DNA of 64,000 bases from Alphaproteobacteria bacterium (GTDB taxonomy: Bacteria; Pseudomonadota; Alphaproteobacteria; Sphingomonadales; Sphingomonadaceae). The notes beneath the pieces are model-generated. The model saw nothing but the letters and a program-made list of their open reading frames with translations. It was not told the DNA's origin and ran no database searches. The translations under genes and the position numbers were made by a program. Numbering within the stretch: position 1 is the first letter of the stretch; the number at the start of each line of letters is the position of its first letter. Positions 9,647-21,174 of this stretch are shown piece by piece. The DNA lies in the NCBI GenBank assembly GCA_018823325.1, contig JAHJIJ010000032.1, positions 87,281 through 151,280 of the forward strand, read 5' to 3'.

Positions 9647-10930
9647 ATGGACCGTATCCTCATTCGCGGCGGCAAGCCGCTCTCGGGCAAACTCACCATC
9701 TCCGGCGCGAAGAACGCGGCGCTTACGCTGCTGCCCTGCGCCCTGCTGACCGAAGAGCCGGTGACGCTGCGCAACCTGCCACGTCTCGCGGACGTGGACA
9801 GTTTCGGCCATCTGCTCAACCAGCTTGGCGTCTCGACCACCATCGAGGGATCGCGGCAGGAAGATTTCGGCCGGGTGATGACGCTCAAGGCCGCGCGCGT
9901 CACCTCCTCGGTCGCGCCCTATGACATCGTGCGCAAGATGCGCGCCTCCATCGTGGTGCTGGGGCCGCTGCTCGCCCGCACCGGCGAGGCGACCGTCTCG
10001 CTGCCCGGCGGCTGCGCGATCGGCAATCGGCCCATCGACTTCCACCTGCGCGCCTTCGAGACGCTGGGCGCCACCATCGAGATGGCCAATGGCTATGTCC
10101 GCGCCATCGCGCCCGACGGCGGACTCAAGGGCGCGCTCGTTACCCTGCCCTTCCCCTCCGTCGGCGCCACCGAGAACACACTGATGGCCGCCGCGCTCGC
10201 CAATGGCGAGACGGTCATCGAGAATGCCGCCCGCGAACCCGAGATCGTGGACCTGTGCGGCCTGCTCGTGGCCATGGGCAGCGAGATCGAAGGCATCGGC
10301 ACGGACCGGATCGTCATCCAGGGCAAGCCGCGCCTCTATGGCACCACCTACCGGGTGATGGCCGACCGGATCGAAGCCGGCAGCTATGCCTGTGCCGCGG
10401 CGATCACGGGCGGCGAGCTGGATCTGGTCGGCGCGAATGGCAACGACATGCACGCGATCCTCAAGGGGCTGCGCGATGCCGGCGTCCATGTCGAGGAAAG
10501 CAAGACCGGCATCAAGGTGGCCGCCAATGGCCCGCTCAAGCCGCTGACGCTGACCACGGCGCCGCACCCCGGCTTCCCCACCGACATGCAAGCGCAATTC
10601 ATGGCGATGCTGACGCTGGCAAATGGCGCGAGCGTACTCACCGAGACGATCTTCGAGAACCGCTACATGCACGTGCCTGAACTGGCGCGGATGGGCGCGG
10701 ACATCACCGTGAACGGCCGCACCGCAGTGGTGCGGGGTGTCGAGAAGCTGACCGGCGCACCGGTGATGGCGACCGACCTGCGCGCCTCGATGAGCCTGAT
10801 CCTCGCCGGCCTAGCCGCGCAGGGCGAGACGGTGGTGAACCGGGTCTACCATCTCGACCGCGGCTATGAGCGGCTGGAAGAGAAGCTGAGCGCGGTCGGC
10901 GCGGACATCGAGCGCGACAGCGACGGTTAG
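9647..10930 (+). CDS. murA: UDP-N-acetylglucosamine 1-carboxyvinyltransferase
   Basis: First committed step of peptidoglycan synthesis: transfers enolpyruvate from PEP to UDP-GlcNAc in the cytoplasm. The 427-residue length is normal. Visible family residues include the N-terminal [18 protein letters not shown] (Lys/Asn of the substrate site), [13 protein letters not shown], the fosfomycin-target cysteine in [15 protein letters not shown], and the C-terminal [15 protein letters not shown]. It sits alone on the plus strand, 62 bases after the HNH gene. It is followed by an inverted-repeat element rather than a U-tailed terminator. Confidence 0.97.
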   Translation: MDRILIRGGKPLSGKLTISGAKNAALTLLPCALLTEEPVTLRNLPRLADVDSFGHLLNQLGVSTTIEGSRQEDFGRVMTLKAARVTSSVAPYDIVRKMRASIVVLGPLLARTGEATVSLPGGCAIGNRPIDFHLRAFETLGATIEMANGYVRAIAPDGGLKGALVTLPFPSVGATENTLMAAALANGETVIENAAREPEIVDLCGLLVAMGSEIEGIGTDRIVIQGKPRLYGTTYRVMADRIEAGSYACAAAITGGELDLVGANGNDMHAILKGLRDAGVHVEESKTGIKVAANGPLKPLTLTTAPHPGFPTDMQAQFMAMLTLANGASVLTETIFENRYMHVPELARMGADITVNGRTAVVRGVEKLTGAPVMATDLRASMSLILAGLAAQGETVVNRVYHLDRGYERLEEKLSAVGADIERDSDG

Positions 10931-10986
10931 GTTGCTCGGATAATCGGGATCGTCCGACTTTTAGCTAGGTCGTTTGCTACCCACCT

Positions 10987-11076
10987 CCGTTCGGGCTGAG
11001 CTTGTCGAAGCCCGTCCTTCTTCTTTGAACGTTGCGCGAGAGAAGTACGGCCCTTCGACAAGCTCAGGGCGAACGG
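10987..11076. repeat. Dispersed palindromic repeat, family A copy 1
   Basis: Imperfect inverted repeat with arms of about 27 bases. The left arm starts CCGTTCGGGCTGAGCTTGTC and the right arm ends CTCAGGGCGAACGG, separated by about 35 bases. It fills the gap between murA and the convergent sigma-54 regulator. The same arms recur at 48315-48406 and, partly decayed, at 36200-36278. This is the form of a REP/BIME-type element. It may also fold in RNA and act as a bidirectional terminator. Confidence 0.75.
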
Positions 11077-11114
11077 ATGTTGAGTAATGGTCGTCAAAAG
11101 CTTGAGCGGCCCGT

Positions 11115-12566
11115 TCAGGCCGCCGTATCGATGCCCAGCTCAGCCAGCTTGCGGTAGAGCGTCGAGCGCCCGATGCCGAGGCGCCGGGCCACTTCCGTCA
11201 TGCGCCCGCGATAGTGGCCAATGGCAAGACGGATCACGTCCGCCTCGATGTCGGACAGCGCACGCAAATGGCCGTTCGCTTCATAGAGCGTCACGCCGAT
11301 GCCGCTCTCCTGCGCGTTGCGGACCATGGGCGTGACCTGGCCGCTTTCTCGCCGCTCCGGCTCCGCGTTGCGAAGCTGGCCGGACAGTTGCGGGAAATCA
11401 GCGGCAGTCAGTGCATCCCCCTCGCACAGCACGGCGGCGCGGAAGAGCGTGTTGTGGAGCTGGCGCACATTGCCCGGCCAATCATGCATGGCGAGCAGGT
11501 TGATCGCATCATTGGTGATGCTGAGGCTACGCATGCCCGGCTGCGCCACGATCCGCTCGAGCAGGTGGCGGGTCAGTGCGGGAATATCGCCGGCGCGCTC
11601 CCGCAGCGGCGGAATGGTGAGCTGGACGACATTCAGCCGGTAATAGAGATCTTCGCGGAAGCGGCCGGCCTCCACCTCGTTCAGCAGACGCTTGTTGGTG
11701 GCAGCAATGACGCGGACATCGACCTGGCTGGGCATGCGCGCACCAACCGGTTGGATCTCGCCATCCTGGAGGACGCGCAGCAGCTTGACCTGTGCTTCCA
11801 GCGGCAATTCGCTGATCTCATCGAGAAAGATGGTGCCGCCATTGGCGGCGCTGAACTTGCCGATATGCCGATCGAACGCGCCGGTGAATGCGCCGCGCTC
11901 ATGGCCGAACAGATCGGATTCAACGAGATTGGCAGGGATGGCGCCGCAATTGACCGTGACCATAGCGGCACGCGCGCGCGGGCTGGCAGCGTGGATCGCA
12001 TGAGCGATGACTTCCTTCCCGACGCCGCTCTCTCCTTCGATGAGGATGGGCACACGGGCGCGGGCGGCCTTGGCAGCAATGGCGAGGGCAGAGCGGAAGG
12101 TGGGCGAGGATCCCACGATCTCATCGAAGCCGAGCGGCGCGCGGTTCTTCTCGGTGAGTGGGCGCAGTTCGCCCGCGCTATCCGAATGCGTGAGAGCAGA
12201 CTGCAATGCGCTGAGGAAACTGTCCGGCGCGATGGGCTTGATCAGGAAATCCTGGGCGCCCGCCCGCATGGCTTCGACAGCCCGCTCGGCCGAGCCATTG
12301 GCGGTGATAACGAGCACGGGCAGTTGCGGGCGGCGCGCGCGAATGGCCCGGATGAGATCGCTCGCCTCGCCTTCCTGCGTCCAGTCATCGATCATGACGG
12401 CGTTGACCCGCATGCCTTCGCGGGTATCGAGCAGCTCGAGTGCATCTTCCGCCGTGCTCGCAGTCAGCGAACGCCAGCCAGCGCGATGCGCCATGGCGAT
12501 GTTGAGACGGCGCTGCGCCGGCTCGTCATCGACCAGCAGCAGAACGGGGGTATCTGAATCGGTCAT
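11115..12566 (-). CDS. Sigma-54-dependent NtrC-family response regulator
   Basis: Transcription activator of 483 residues. An N-terminal receiver domain ([10 protein letters not shown]; phosphoacceptor region [25 protein letters not shown]) is followed by an AAA+ domain with Walker A GESGVGKE, the sigma-54 contact loop GAFTGA, Walker [10 protein letters not shown], and arginine-finger region [19 protein letters not shown]-terminal Fis-type helix-turn-helix ([19 protein letters not shown]) binds DNA. GAFTGA is intact, so it should activate RpoN. No histidine kinase gene is adjacent, so the partner and regulon are unknown. It diverges from the cytochrome oxidase IV/pnt operon. Confidence 0.92.
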   Translation of the reverse strand: MTDSDTPVLLLVDDEPAQRRLNIAMAHRAGWRSLTASTAEDALELLDTREGMRVNAVMIDDWTQEGEASDLIRAIRARRPQLPVLVITANGSAERAVEAMRAGAQDFLIKPIAPDSFLSALQSALTHSDSAGELRPLTEKNRAPLGFDEIVGSSPTFRSALAIAAKAARARVPILIEGESGVGKEVIAHAIHAASPRARAAMVTVNCGAIPANLVESDLFGHERGAFTGAFDRHIGKFSAANGGTIFLDEISELPLEAQVKLLRVLQDGEIQPVGARMPSQVDVRVIAATNKRLLNEVEAGRFREDLYYRLNVVQLTIPPLRERAGDIPALTRHLLERIVAQPGMRSLSITNDAINLLAMHDWPGNVRQLHNTLFRAAVLCEGDALTAADFPQLSGQLRNAEPERRESGQVTPMVRNAQESGIGVTLYEANGHLRALSDIEADVIRLAIGHYRGRMTEVARRLGIGRSTLYRKLAELGIDTAA

Positions 12567-12712
12567 GCTCTCTTCCGCTCGTTGCAGCGAGGGGCATAAA
12601 GAGAGGGGGTAAAGAGGCTGTTAAGCTGACCGGACTTTGCGGCAAGCTGCTTGAGGCCGCTGCGCAATGCCGCTAGGACGATGCCCAGAGGACAACCAGG
12701 AACAGGATAGCA

Positions 12713-12835
12713 ATGGCTCACGAACAGGACATGACCCAGGCAAGCGGCAGCTACAGCGGCTTTGTCGCGCTCATGAAATGGGGCACGATCTTCAGCGCGA
12801 TCGCAGCGCTCATCGTCATTCTGATCATCGCCTGA
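12713..12835 (+). CDS. aa3-type cytochrome c oxidase subunit IV (40 residues)
   Basis: A very short gene: ATG at 12713, TGA at 12833-12835, giving 40 residues with AGGA upstream. The product has a polar N terminus (MAHEQDMTQASGSYSGFVAL) and one transmembrane helix from about residue 22 to the end. This matches the bacterial aa3-type oxidase subunit IV family (COX4_pro_2), a single-helix subunit associated with cytochrome oxidase. It stands 27 bases before pntA1 and probably shares its promoter. Transhydrogenase and respiratory chain would then be made together. The assignment rests on size, helix and the GFVALMKW motif. Confidence 0.75.
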   Translation: MAHEQDMTQASGSYSGFVALMKWGTIFSAIAALIVILIIA

Positions 12836-12862
12836 CGACCTCCAAAAAAGGGGGGGAACATC

Positions 12863-13999
12863 ATGAAAATCGCAGTGGTCCGCGAGACAGCCGCAGGAGA
12901 ACGGCGTGTCGCGGCATCGCCCGAGACGGTGCGCAAGTTCAAGGCGCTTGGGGCAGACGTGGCGGTGGAAACGGGCGCAGGCCTCTCTGCCAGCGTGTCT
13001 GACGCCGAGTACGAAGCCGCAGGCGCAACCGTGGCCGACCGTGCGTCCGCCATTGGCGGCGCCGGAATCATCCTGTGCGTGCAGGGTCCGGAACCGGACA
13101 GCATTGCCGGCGCGGCAGCAGGTGCAATGGTTGTGGGGGCGCTCAATCCCTTTGGCGAACGGGCGCGGATCGACGGTTATGCCAAGGCCGGGTTGGAAGC
13201 GCTGGCCATGGAGTTCATGCCGCGCATCACGCGCGCGCAGAGCATGGACATCCTCTCCTCGCAGGCGAACCTCTCGGGCTACAAGGCCGTGCTGGATGCG
13301 GCTGCCGAATATGGCCGCGCCTTTCCGATGATGATGACGGCGGCCGGCACGGTATCGGCGGCGCGCGTCTTCATCATGGGTGTCGGCGTTGCGGGACTGC
13401 AGGCCATCGCGACGGCGAAGCGACTCGGTGCGCAAGTGAGCGCGACGGACGTGCGCGCGGCGACCAAGGAGCAGATCGAATCACTGGGCGCCAAGCCGAT
13501 CTTCGTGGAAGCGGTTAAGGGCATCGAGGGCGAAGGCAGCGGTGGCTACGCTACTGAAATGTCAGGGGAATATCAGAAGGCGCAGGCCGAGCTGGTTTCC
13601 AGCCATATCGCCAAGCAGGACATCGTGATCACCACCGCGTTGATCCCCGGCCGCCCGGCCCCGCGCCTCATTTCGGATGCGCAGATCGCGACGATGAAGC
13701 CCGGCAGCGTGATCGTGGACCTTGCTGTCGAACAGGGCGGCAATGTGGAAGGCGCGGTGCCCGGCGAGATCGCCCTGCGCCATGGCGTGAAGATCGTGGG
13801 CCACCGCAATGTGCCCTCACGGCTTGCGGCAGACACCTCGGCGCTGTTCTCGCGCAATCTCTATAATTTCCTGTCCGCTTACTGGGACAAGGACGCCAAT
13901 GCGCCAGTGCTGCCGGATGACGACGAGATCGTGAAAGGCGTGCGCATTACCCAGGGCGGCAAAATCGTGAACGAGAGGCTGCAAGCAAGCGGCGCCTAG
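12863..13999 (+). CDS. pntAA: Proton-translocating NAD(P) transhydrogenase, alpha subunit part 1
   Basis: The NAD(H)-binding domain I of the proton-pumping transhydrogenase, as a separate 378-residue soluble subunit (the split form found in many alphaproteobacteria). The N terminus MKIAVVRETAAGERRVA is the alanine-dehydrogenase/PNT N-terminal signature. The Rossmann core is VFIMGVGVAGLQAIATAKRL, followed by the mobile-loop region. Ribosome site GGGGGGAA lies just upstream. The complex transfers hydride from NADH to NADP+ using the proton gradient. The genes for its membrane subunits follow directly. Confidence 0.95.
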   Translation: MKIAVVRETAAGERRVAASPETVRKFKALGADVAVETGAGLSASVSDAEYEAAGATVADRASAIGGAGIILCVQGPEPDSIAGAAAGAMVVGALNPFGERARIDGYAKAGLEALAMEFMPRITRAQSMDILSSQANLSGYKAVLDAAAEYGRAFPMMMTAAGTVSAARVFIMGVGVAGLQAIATAKRLGAQVSATDVRAATKEQIESLGAKPIFVEAVKGIEGEGSGGYATEMSGEYQKAQAELVSSHIAKQDIVITTALIPGRPAPRLISDAQIATMKPGSVIVDLAVEQGGNVEGAVPGEIALRHGVKIVGHRNVPSRLAADTSALFSRNLYNFLSAYWDKDANAPVLPDDDEIVKGVRITQGGKIVNERLQASGA

Positions 14000-14023
14000 T
14001 CTCCAGGGGAGGGGACCAGAACC

Positions 14024-14308
14024 ATGGACTTCATTGCCATTCTTTCCATTTTCGTGCTGGCGTGTTTCGTCGGCTATTATGTCGTGTGGTCGGTCACGCC
14101 CGCACTGCATACGCCGCTCATGGCGGTAACCAATGCCATTTCCTCGGTCATCATCGTCGGCGCGCTGATCGCGGCGGCGGAAGCGGGCAATCCGCTGGCT
14201 GAGTGGCTGGGGCTCATTGGCGTGGTGCTGGCCTCGATCAACATCTTCGGCGGCTTTGCGGTAACCGAGCGCATGCTCGCGATGTACAAGAAGAAGGAGC
14301 GCAAGTGA
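14024..14308 (+). CDS. pntAB: NAD(P) transhydrogenase, alpha subunit part 2 (membrane)
   Basis: A 94-residue membrane protein with three hydrophobic helices (roughly residues 3-20, 36-53 and 60-79). It is the transmembrane part normally fused to the C terminus of PntA in enterobacteria. The conserved HTPLMAVTNAISSVI segment is clear. A strong GGGGAGGGGA ribosome site precedes the ATG at 14024. Its TGA overlaps the ATG of pntB (TGATG-type, bases 14306-14310), showing translational coupling within the operon. Confidence 0.95.
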   Translation: MDFIAILSIFVLACFVGYYVVWSVTPALHTPLMAVTNAISSVIIVGALIAAAEAGNPLAEWLGLIGVVLASINIFGGFAVTERMLAMYKKKERK

Positions 14309-15726
14309 TGCTGGCGTCCCTTCCCGTCGGGCCGCTTGCGGCCCTCGCCTATCTCATCTCGGGTGTGCTCTTCATTCTTGCCCTGCGCGGCCTTTCCAAT
14401 CCGGAAAGCAGCCGGCGTGGCAATCGCTTCGGCATGCTGGGCATGTTCATTGCCGTGGGCACGACCGTTGCGACCCATGATGCGGTCGCACTGCCACGCA
14501 TCGGTCTGGCGATCATCATCGGCGGCGTGATTGGCTTTGTGATCGCGCGGCGCATCGCGATGACGGCGATGCCTCAGCTTGTGGCGGCGTTCCACAGCCT
14601 TGTCGGCCTTGCCGCCGTGCTGGTGGGCGTTGCGGCGTTCGTCAGTCCCGTGTCGTTCGGCATCGCGGATGAAGTGACCGGCGCGATCCATGGCGCCAGC
14701 CGCATCGAGATGGTGCTGGGCGTTGCCATTGGTGCGATCACCTTCTCCGGGTCGGTCATCGCGTTCCTCAAGCTCAACGGCAATATGAGCGGCAAGCCAA
14801 TCCTGCTGCCGGGACGGCACATCATCAACATCGCCATGTTGCTGGCCATTGCCTTCTTTTCCTTCGGTTTCTGGCAGGGCCAGTATCCGATCGATTTCTG
14901 GCTGGTTCTCGCCCTCGCCTTCGTCATCGGCTTCCTGCTGATTGTCCCCATAGGCGGCGCGGACATGCCGGTCGTCGTCTCGATGCTGAACAGCTATTCG
15001 GGCTGGGCGGCCGCCGCGATGGGCTTCACGCTCGGCAACAGTGCGATGATCATCACCGGCGCGCTCGTCGGCTCGTCTGGTGCGATCCTCAGCTACATCA
15101 TGTGCAAGGCGATGAACCGCAGCTTCATTTCCGTGATCGCCGGCGGCTTCGGCGCCGAAGCGGCGAGCAGCGACGGCGAGGCGAAGGAGCAGCGCCCATG
15201 GAAGCGCGGTAGCGCCGAGGACGCGGCCTTCCTGATGAAGCAGGCGGACAGCGTGATCATCGTGCCGGGTTACGGCATGGCGGTCTCGCAGGCCCAGCAT
15301 GCGCTGCGCGAAATGGGCGACATGCTCAAGGAAGCCGGCGTGAGCGTCAAATACGCCATCCACCCGGTCGCGGGGCGCATGCCCGGCCACATGAACGTGC
15401 TGCTGGCCGAAGCGAACGTGCCCTATGACGAAGTGTTCGAGCTGGAGGACATCAACAGCGAGTTCTCGCAGACCGACGTCGCTTTCGTCATCGGCGCCAA
15501 CGACGTGACCAATCCGGCGGCCAAGACGGACAAGACATCGCCGATCTACGGCATGCCGATCCTTGATGTCGCCAACGCCAAGACGGTGCTGTTCGTGAAG
15601 CGCTCGATGGGCGGCGTGGGCTATGCCGGGGTGGACAACGACGTCTTCTACATGGACAACACCATGATGCTGCTCGCCGACGCGAAGAAGATGGTGGAAG
15701 AGATCGTCAAGTCGCTCGGGCACTGA
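14308..15726 (+). CDS. pntB: NAD(P) transhydrogenase, beta subunit
   Basis: Beta subunit, 472 residues from the ATG that overlaps the pntAB stop. The first half carries about nine transmembrane helices of domain II, including the region around GKPILLPGRHIINIAM. The C-terminal domain III binds NADP(H): VIIVPGYGMAVSQAQHAL (a fingerprint GxGxxA/V variant), HPVAGRMPGHMNVLLAEA, and FVIGANDVTNPAAKTD. Together with the two alpha pieces it forms the inner-membrane pump that supplies NADPH. I chose 14308 because upstream codons in frame lie inside pntAB. Confidence 0.95.
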   Translation: MLASLPVGPLAALAYLISGVLFILALRGLSNPESSRRGNRFGMLGMFIAVGTTVATHDAVALPRIGLAIIIGGVIGFVIARRIAMTAMPQLVAAFHSLVGLAAVLVGVAAFVSPVSFGIADEVTGAIHGASRIEMVLGVAIGAITFSGSVIAFLKLNGNMSGKPILLPGRHIINIAMLLAIAFFSFGFWQGQYPIDFWLVLALAFVIGFLLIVPIGGADMPVVVSMLNSYSGWAAAAMGFTLGNSAMIITGALVGSSGAILSYIMCKAMNRSFISVIAGGFGAEAASSDGEAKEQRPWKRGSAEDAAFLMKQADSVIIVPGYGMAVSQAQHALREMGDMLKEAGVSVKYAIHPVAGRMPGHMNVLLAEANVPYDEVFELEDINSEFSQTDVAFVIGANDVTNPAAKTDKTSPIYGMPILDVANAKTVLFVKRSMGGVGYAGVDNDVFYMDNTMMLLADAKKMVEEIVKSLGH

Positions 15727-15745
15727 CACACAGGACGGAGTTTCG

Positions 15746-16441
15746 ATGCGCAAGCTTGGACTGATCGGTGGCATCTCCTGGACGTCCACGGCGCGTTATT
15801 ACGACCTCATCAACCGATATGTGCAGCGCGAGCTGGGCGGGCTGCACAGCGCGACGCTGCTGATCGACAGCCTGGATTTCGCCGACGTCGCGCGCTGCGC
15901 CTCGGCCAATGACTGGGATTGCGGGGCCGGTCACATGGTCGGCGCGGCCAAGCGGTTGCAGGCTGGCGGCGCCGAAGCGCTAATGATCTGCGCCAACAGC
16001 CTGCACAAGGTCGTGCCGCAGATTCAGGCCAGCGTGGACATTCCGATCATTCACATCATCGATGAGATCGGCGCGCGGCTGAAGGCGGACAAGGTGAAAT
16101 CGGTCGCGCTGGTCGGCACCAGCAATGTGATGATGGACCGGGACTATCGCCAGCAACTGGTTCAGACCGGCGGCGTCTCGCTGCTGCCCGCCGAGGCCGA
16201 TCTGGCCGAGGGCATCGACCGGCTGGTCTATACCGAGCTGGCGGCCGGCATCATCACCCGCGATGCCGAGCGCTACATGAAGACCGAGTTGACCAACATC
16301 GCCAAGGAAGATGTGCAGGCCGTCGTGCTGGCCTGCACCGAGCTCGACCTGATCGTGGACGTGCACGCCAATGTGCTGCCGATCTACGACAGCACGATCA
16401 TCCATGCGGAGGCCGGCGCGCGCTTCGTGCTGGGCAAGTAG
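15746..16441 (+). CDS. Aspartate/glutamate racemase family protein
   Basis: PLP-independent racemase fold of 231 residues. It starts LGLIGGISWTSTARYYDLIN, the substrate-binding signature. The two catalytic cysteines are present in ALMICANSLHK and VVLACTELDL, so it should be active. CANSLHK replaces the common CNTAH form, so the substrate may differ from aspartate. It follows pntB by 19 bases with a clear GGACGGAG ribosome site, so it may be read from the pnt transcript. Other members of the family are hydantoin or maleate enzymes; the exact reaction is open. Confidence 0.82.
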   Translation: MRKLGLIGGISWTSTARYYDLINRYVQRELGGLHSATLLIDSLDFADVARCASANDWDCGAGHMVGAAKRLQAGGAEALMICANSLHKVVPQIQASVDIPIIHIIDEIGARLKADKVKSVALVGTSNVMMDRDYRQQLVQTGGVSLLPAEADLAEGIDRLVYTELAAGIITRDAERYMKTELTNIAKEDVQAVVLACTELDLIVDVHANVLPIYDSTIIHAEAGARFVLGK

Positions 16442-16530
16442 CCGGGCCGCTTTGGGCTTGTGCGCTTGCGCATCAGGGGCGATACATGCGCTCCTAATGG
16501 TTTGAAAGACCAATCGAGAGGATGTGCCCG

Positions 16531-17127
16531 ATGAGAATCTCCCCGACCAAGATCTCGTTGCCTTTGATCGCCGCCGCGCTGCTGCTGAGCACCGCGCCCG
16601 CTCATGCCCAGATGCGGGCGCTCAACGACGCGGTGGTGGCGCATCCCGACCCCGAATCGCTGTTCACCAGCCCCGACCCCAAGCTGCACCGCAACAAGCA
16701 GACCGCGCTCAAGATCGTGAAGGAGCTGCTGGAGGCCAATCACTGGGACCGCGCGCCGCTCTACCTGACCGATCGCTACATCCAGCATAATCCGATGGCT
16801 GGATCGGGCCTGAAGCCGGTGATGGACTTCTTCATGAAGGTCGCCAAGCGGACGCCGACCCCGATCCCCGAGAAGATGAAGACGCCGGTGGTTGCGGTGC
16901 AGGCGGAAGGCGACTTCGTGACGGTGAGCTTCGTACGCGAAGTGCCGTATCCGGACGACCCGACCAAGACCTACACCACGACATGGTTCGACATGTGGCG
17001 CTTCGTCGATGGCAAGGCCGACGAGCATTGGGACCCGGCGACGCTGCCCGCCTCCCCGCCTCCGGCACCTGCCCCGGCAGCCGCGCCCGCCGCGCCGACC
17101 CAGCCCGTACCGCCGCCGGCCGGTTGA
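16531..17127 (+). CDS. Secreted NTF2/SnoaL-like protein with Pro/Ala-rich tail
   Basis: Predicted exported protein of 198 residues. A signal peptide (MRISPTK, then a leucine/alanine core ending APAHAQ) precedes an NTF2-like domain with NKQTALKIVKELLEANHW and LTDRYIQHNPMAG, the pattern of SnoaL-like predicted ester cyclases/aldolases. The last 30 residues are almost all Pro and Ala (PPPAPAPAAAPAAP and so on). I use the ATG at 16531 because GAGAGG lies at good spacing; the ATG at 16522 abuts it. The next gene encodes another exported NTF2-like protein. The function is unknown. Confidence 0.75.
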   Translation: MRISPTKISLPLIAAALLLSTAPAHAQMRALNDAVVAHPDPESLFTSPDPKLHRNKQTALKIVKELLEANHWDRAPLYLTDRYIQHNPMAGSGLKPVMDFFMKVAKRTPTPIPEKMKTPVVAVQAEGDFVTVSFVREVPYPDDPTKTYTTTWFDMWRFVDGKADEHWDPATLPASPPPAPAPAAAPAAPTQPVPPPAG

Positions 17128-17150
17128 GCCGAAGAAACAGGAGGGTACAG

Positions 17151-17684
17151 ATGAAGACCGCAACCCTGACCGGCGCGGCGCTGAGCGCGCTCGTGCTGAT
17201 CTCGCAGCCGGGCACAGCATCCGCGCAACATGCCGATCATAACCAGCATGCCGACCATAGCCGCCTCTTGCAGGAAGTGCAGGACCGCACCCAGATCGAG
17301 AAGCTGATGTGGGACTATGTGCGGGCGGCCGACAGCCTGAATGCGGACGCCTATGCGGCGCAGTTCACGCCAGACGGCGCGTTCAACGACGTGAAGGGCA
17401 GCGAGGCGCTGCGCAAGATGATCACGGACATGAAGGCCAGCCAGGACGCGCGCCGCGCCAAGGGCGAGCATATCGGCGCGATGCATCACATGATGAGCAA
17501 CCAGACGATCACCTTCATCGACCGCGACCATGCGCAGGTGAATTACTACTGGCAGACCATCTTCGCTGACCGCACCCTCAATCCCCCGCCCCGGCTGGCC
17601 GCCGCGGGACGTGGCCGCGACGACGTGGTGCGCGTGAATGGCAAGTGGCTCATCCAGCTGCGCAATGTCGCGGTGAAGGACTGA
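17151..17684 (+). CDS. Secreted SnoaL_4-type NTF2-like protein
   Basis: A 177-residue predicted periplasmic protein. The signal peptide ends near GTASAQ. It is followed by a His/Asp-rich stretch QHADHNQHADHSR that repeats the unit HADH and could bind a metal. The rest is an NTF2-like fold: RTQIEKLMWDYVRAADSLNADAY, then FTPDGAFNDVKGSEALRKM, typical of SnoaL_4 proteins related to ring-hydroxylating dioxygenase beta and scytalone dehydratase folds. Start ATG has AGGAGG upstream. It is the second of two NTF2-like genes in tandem, followed by a VOC gene 23 bases on. No reaction is assigned. Confidence 0.75.
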   Translation: MKTATLTGAALSALVLISQPGTASAQHADHNQHADHSRLLQEVQDRTQIEKLMWDYVRAADSLNADAYAAQFTPDGAFNDVKGSEALRKMITDMKASQDARRAKGEHIGAMHHMMSNQTITFIDRDHAQVNYYWQTIFADRTLNPPPRLAAAGRGRDDVVRVNGKWLIQLRNVAVKD

Positions 17685-17707
17685 CGCCCAAGCAAGGAGA
17701 GAGCGCC

Positions 17708-18136
17708 GTGCAGCAGCAGATCGCCGTCGTCACGCTGGGCATCGGCGATCTGGCGCGTGCCCGCCGCTTCTATGGCGAGGGCTTCGGCTGGGCACCGGTG
17801 TTCGAGGGCGAGGACATCCTCTTCTACCAGATGAACGGCTTCGTGCTCGGGCTCTGGGCGAAGGCGGCGCTTGCGCAGGACATGCAGCGCCCGGTGGCGG
17901 GCGACGGGTCCGCCGCTCCATTCGCGCTGGCGCATAATGTCGCGACGCAAGCCGAGGTGGCGCCGCTGATCGACCGGCTGGTCGAGGCCGGCGGCCGCCT
18001 GCTGCGCGCCGCCGATGCGCCGCCCCATGGCGGCATGCGGGGCTATGTCGCCGATCCGGACGGCCACGCCTGGGAGATTGCGTGGAACCCGGCCTGGCCG
18101 ATCGATGCCGAGGGGCGGGTGACGTTTGCGCTTTGA
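17708..18136 (+). CDS. VOC (glyoxalase/bleomycin-resistance fold) family protein
   Basis: A 142-residue vicinal-oxygen-chelate protein starting at GTG 17708 with AAGGAG seven bases before it. The two beta-alpha-beta-beta-beta modules are seen in VVTLGIGDLARARRFYGEGFGW and in the second half ending GYVADPDGHAWEIAWNPAW, where the Glu is the usual second-module metal ligand. VOC proteins include glyoxalases, extradiol dioxygenases and resistance proteins. With FVLGLWAKAALAQDM it resembles the broad uncharacterised group. It ends the cluster begun by the racemase gene. Confidence 0.8.
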   Translation: MQQQIAVVTLGIGDLARARRFYGEGFGWAPVFEGEDILFYQMNGFVLGLWAKAALAQDMQRPVAGDGSAAPFALAHNVATQAEVAPLIDRLVEAGGRLLRAADAPPHGGMRGYVADPDGHAWEIAWNPAWPIDAEGRVTFAL

Positions 18137-18166
18137 GTGTGAGTTAAGCTGTCTGTGCGCACCTTA

Positions 18167-18190
18167 GCCCCTCCCCTGAAGGGGAGGGGC
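18167..18190. terminator. Perfect hairpin between convergent VOC and lon genes
   Basis: Ten-base perfect stem (GCCCCTCCCC / GGGGAGGGGC) with a TGAA loop, midway between two convergent genes. There is no T-run on either side. It may be a bidirectional terminator or a small dispersed palindrome of the type frequent in sphingomonads. Confidence 0.6.
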
Positions 18191-18200
18191 TGATGAAAGG

Positions 18201-20644
<2,444 letters not shown>

Positions 20645-20645
<1 letters not shown>

Positions 20646-21061
20646 TACCAGCGGCCTCCATTGACCTTGCTGAGCGTCACCAGCAGGCAACCATTTACAG
20701 CGGAGCGGCGGACGCCATCATATTGGCCGCCGGGGAGCGGCAGGCGGCGCTCGAAGCGACCCTGCGGAAGCTCAAGGCGGTGAATGCGGGCGGTGCGCAG
20801 TTCCGGCGGGAGAATGCGCTGGCCGCGCACGATGAGCACGCCATCCTCGATGAATGCCTCGGCATGATCGGGGTCGACGCCCGGCAGCGCGAGAATGACG
20901 AGCACCTCATGCTCCGTTTCTATCATATCGGCAGGCGGCTCCCAGGCCGGCGGGCCGCTCGCCGCGCGCACGGGGGCATAGCTCTGCTGCTGCAAACGCT
21001 GCATGCGATCCAGCAGGTCGACCGCATCGGCCCACATCCAGTGCCTGTTCCGCGAGTTCAT
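20645..21061 (-). CDS. Hsp20/alpha-crystallin small heat-shock protein
   Basis: ATP-independent holdase chaperone of 138 residues. The N-terminal region (MNSRNRHWMWADAVDLLDRM) precedes an alpha-crystallin domain with PPADMIETEHEVLVILALPGV, then the ELRTARIHRLELPQGRFERRLPLP strand region. The usual C-terminal IxI motif is not evident, and the protein ends VNGGRW. Start ATG 21061 has AGAGGA upstream. It forms a two-gene operon with lon (one-base stop/start overlap) and has a likely RpoH promoter upstream. An in-frame ATG at 21127 would add 22 residues but lacks a ribosome site. Confidence 0.82.
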
Positions 21062-21111
21062 GCGCGTCCTCTTCCCCGATGGATTGCCGGGCTGAATGCG
21101 CGGCGTGCAAC

Positions 21112-21142
21112 CAATAAGGTCGCTCACCGCACGGATTTCAAG
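21112..21142 (-). promoter_or_regulatory. Candidate RpoH (sigma-32) promoter of hsp20-lon
   Basis: Read on the minus strand, CTTGAAA (21142-21136) is followed after 16-17 bases by CCTTATTG (21119-21112). This resembles the heat-shock consensus CTTGAA-N13-17-CCCCAT/CYTATnT, with a spacer at the long end. It lies about 50 bases before the hsp20 ATG, a suitable distance, and the product class fits. Not tested by any score. Confidence 0.5.
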
Positions 21143-21174
21143 ACCGGCGGAATGCGCCGAGAGGCAGGGACGGA

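Noticed and set aside
9173..10672. Open frame of 499 codons antisense to murA and the HNH gene
   Set aside because: Spans two real genes on the opposite strand and carries no domain.
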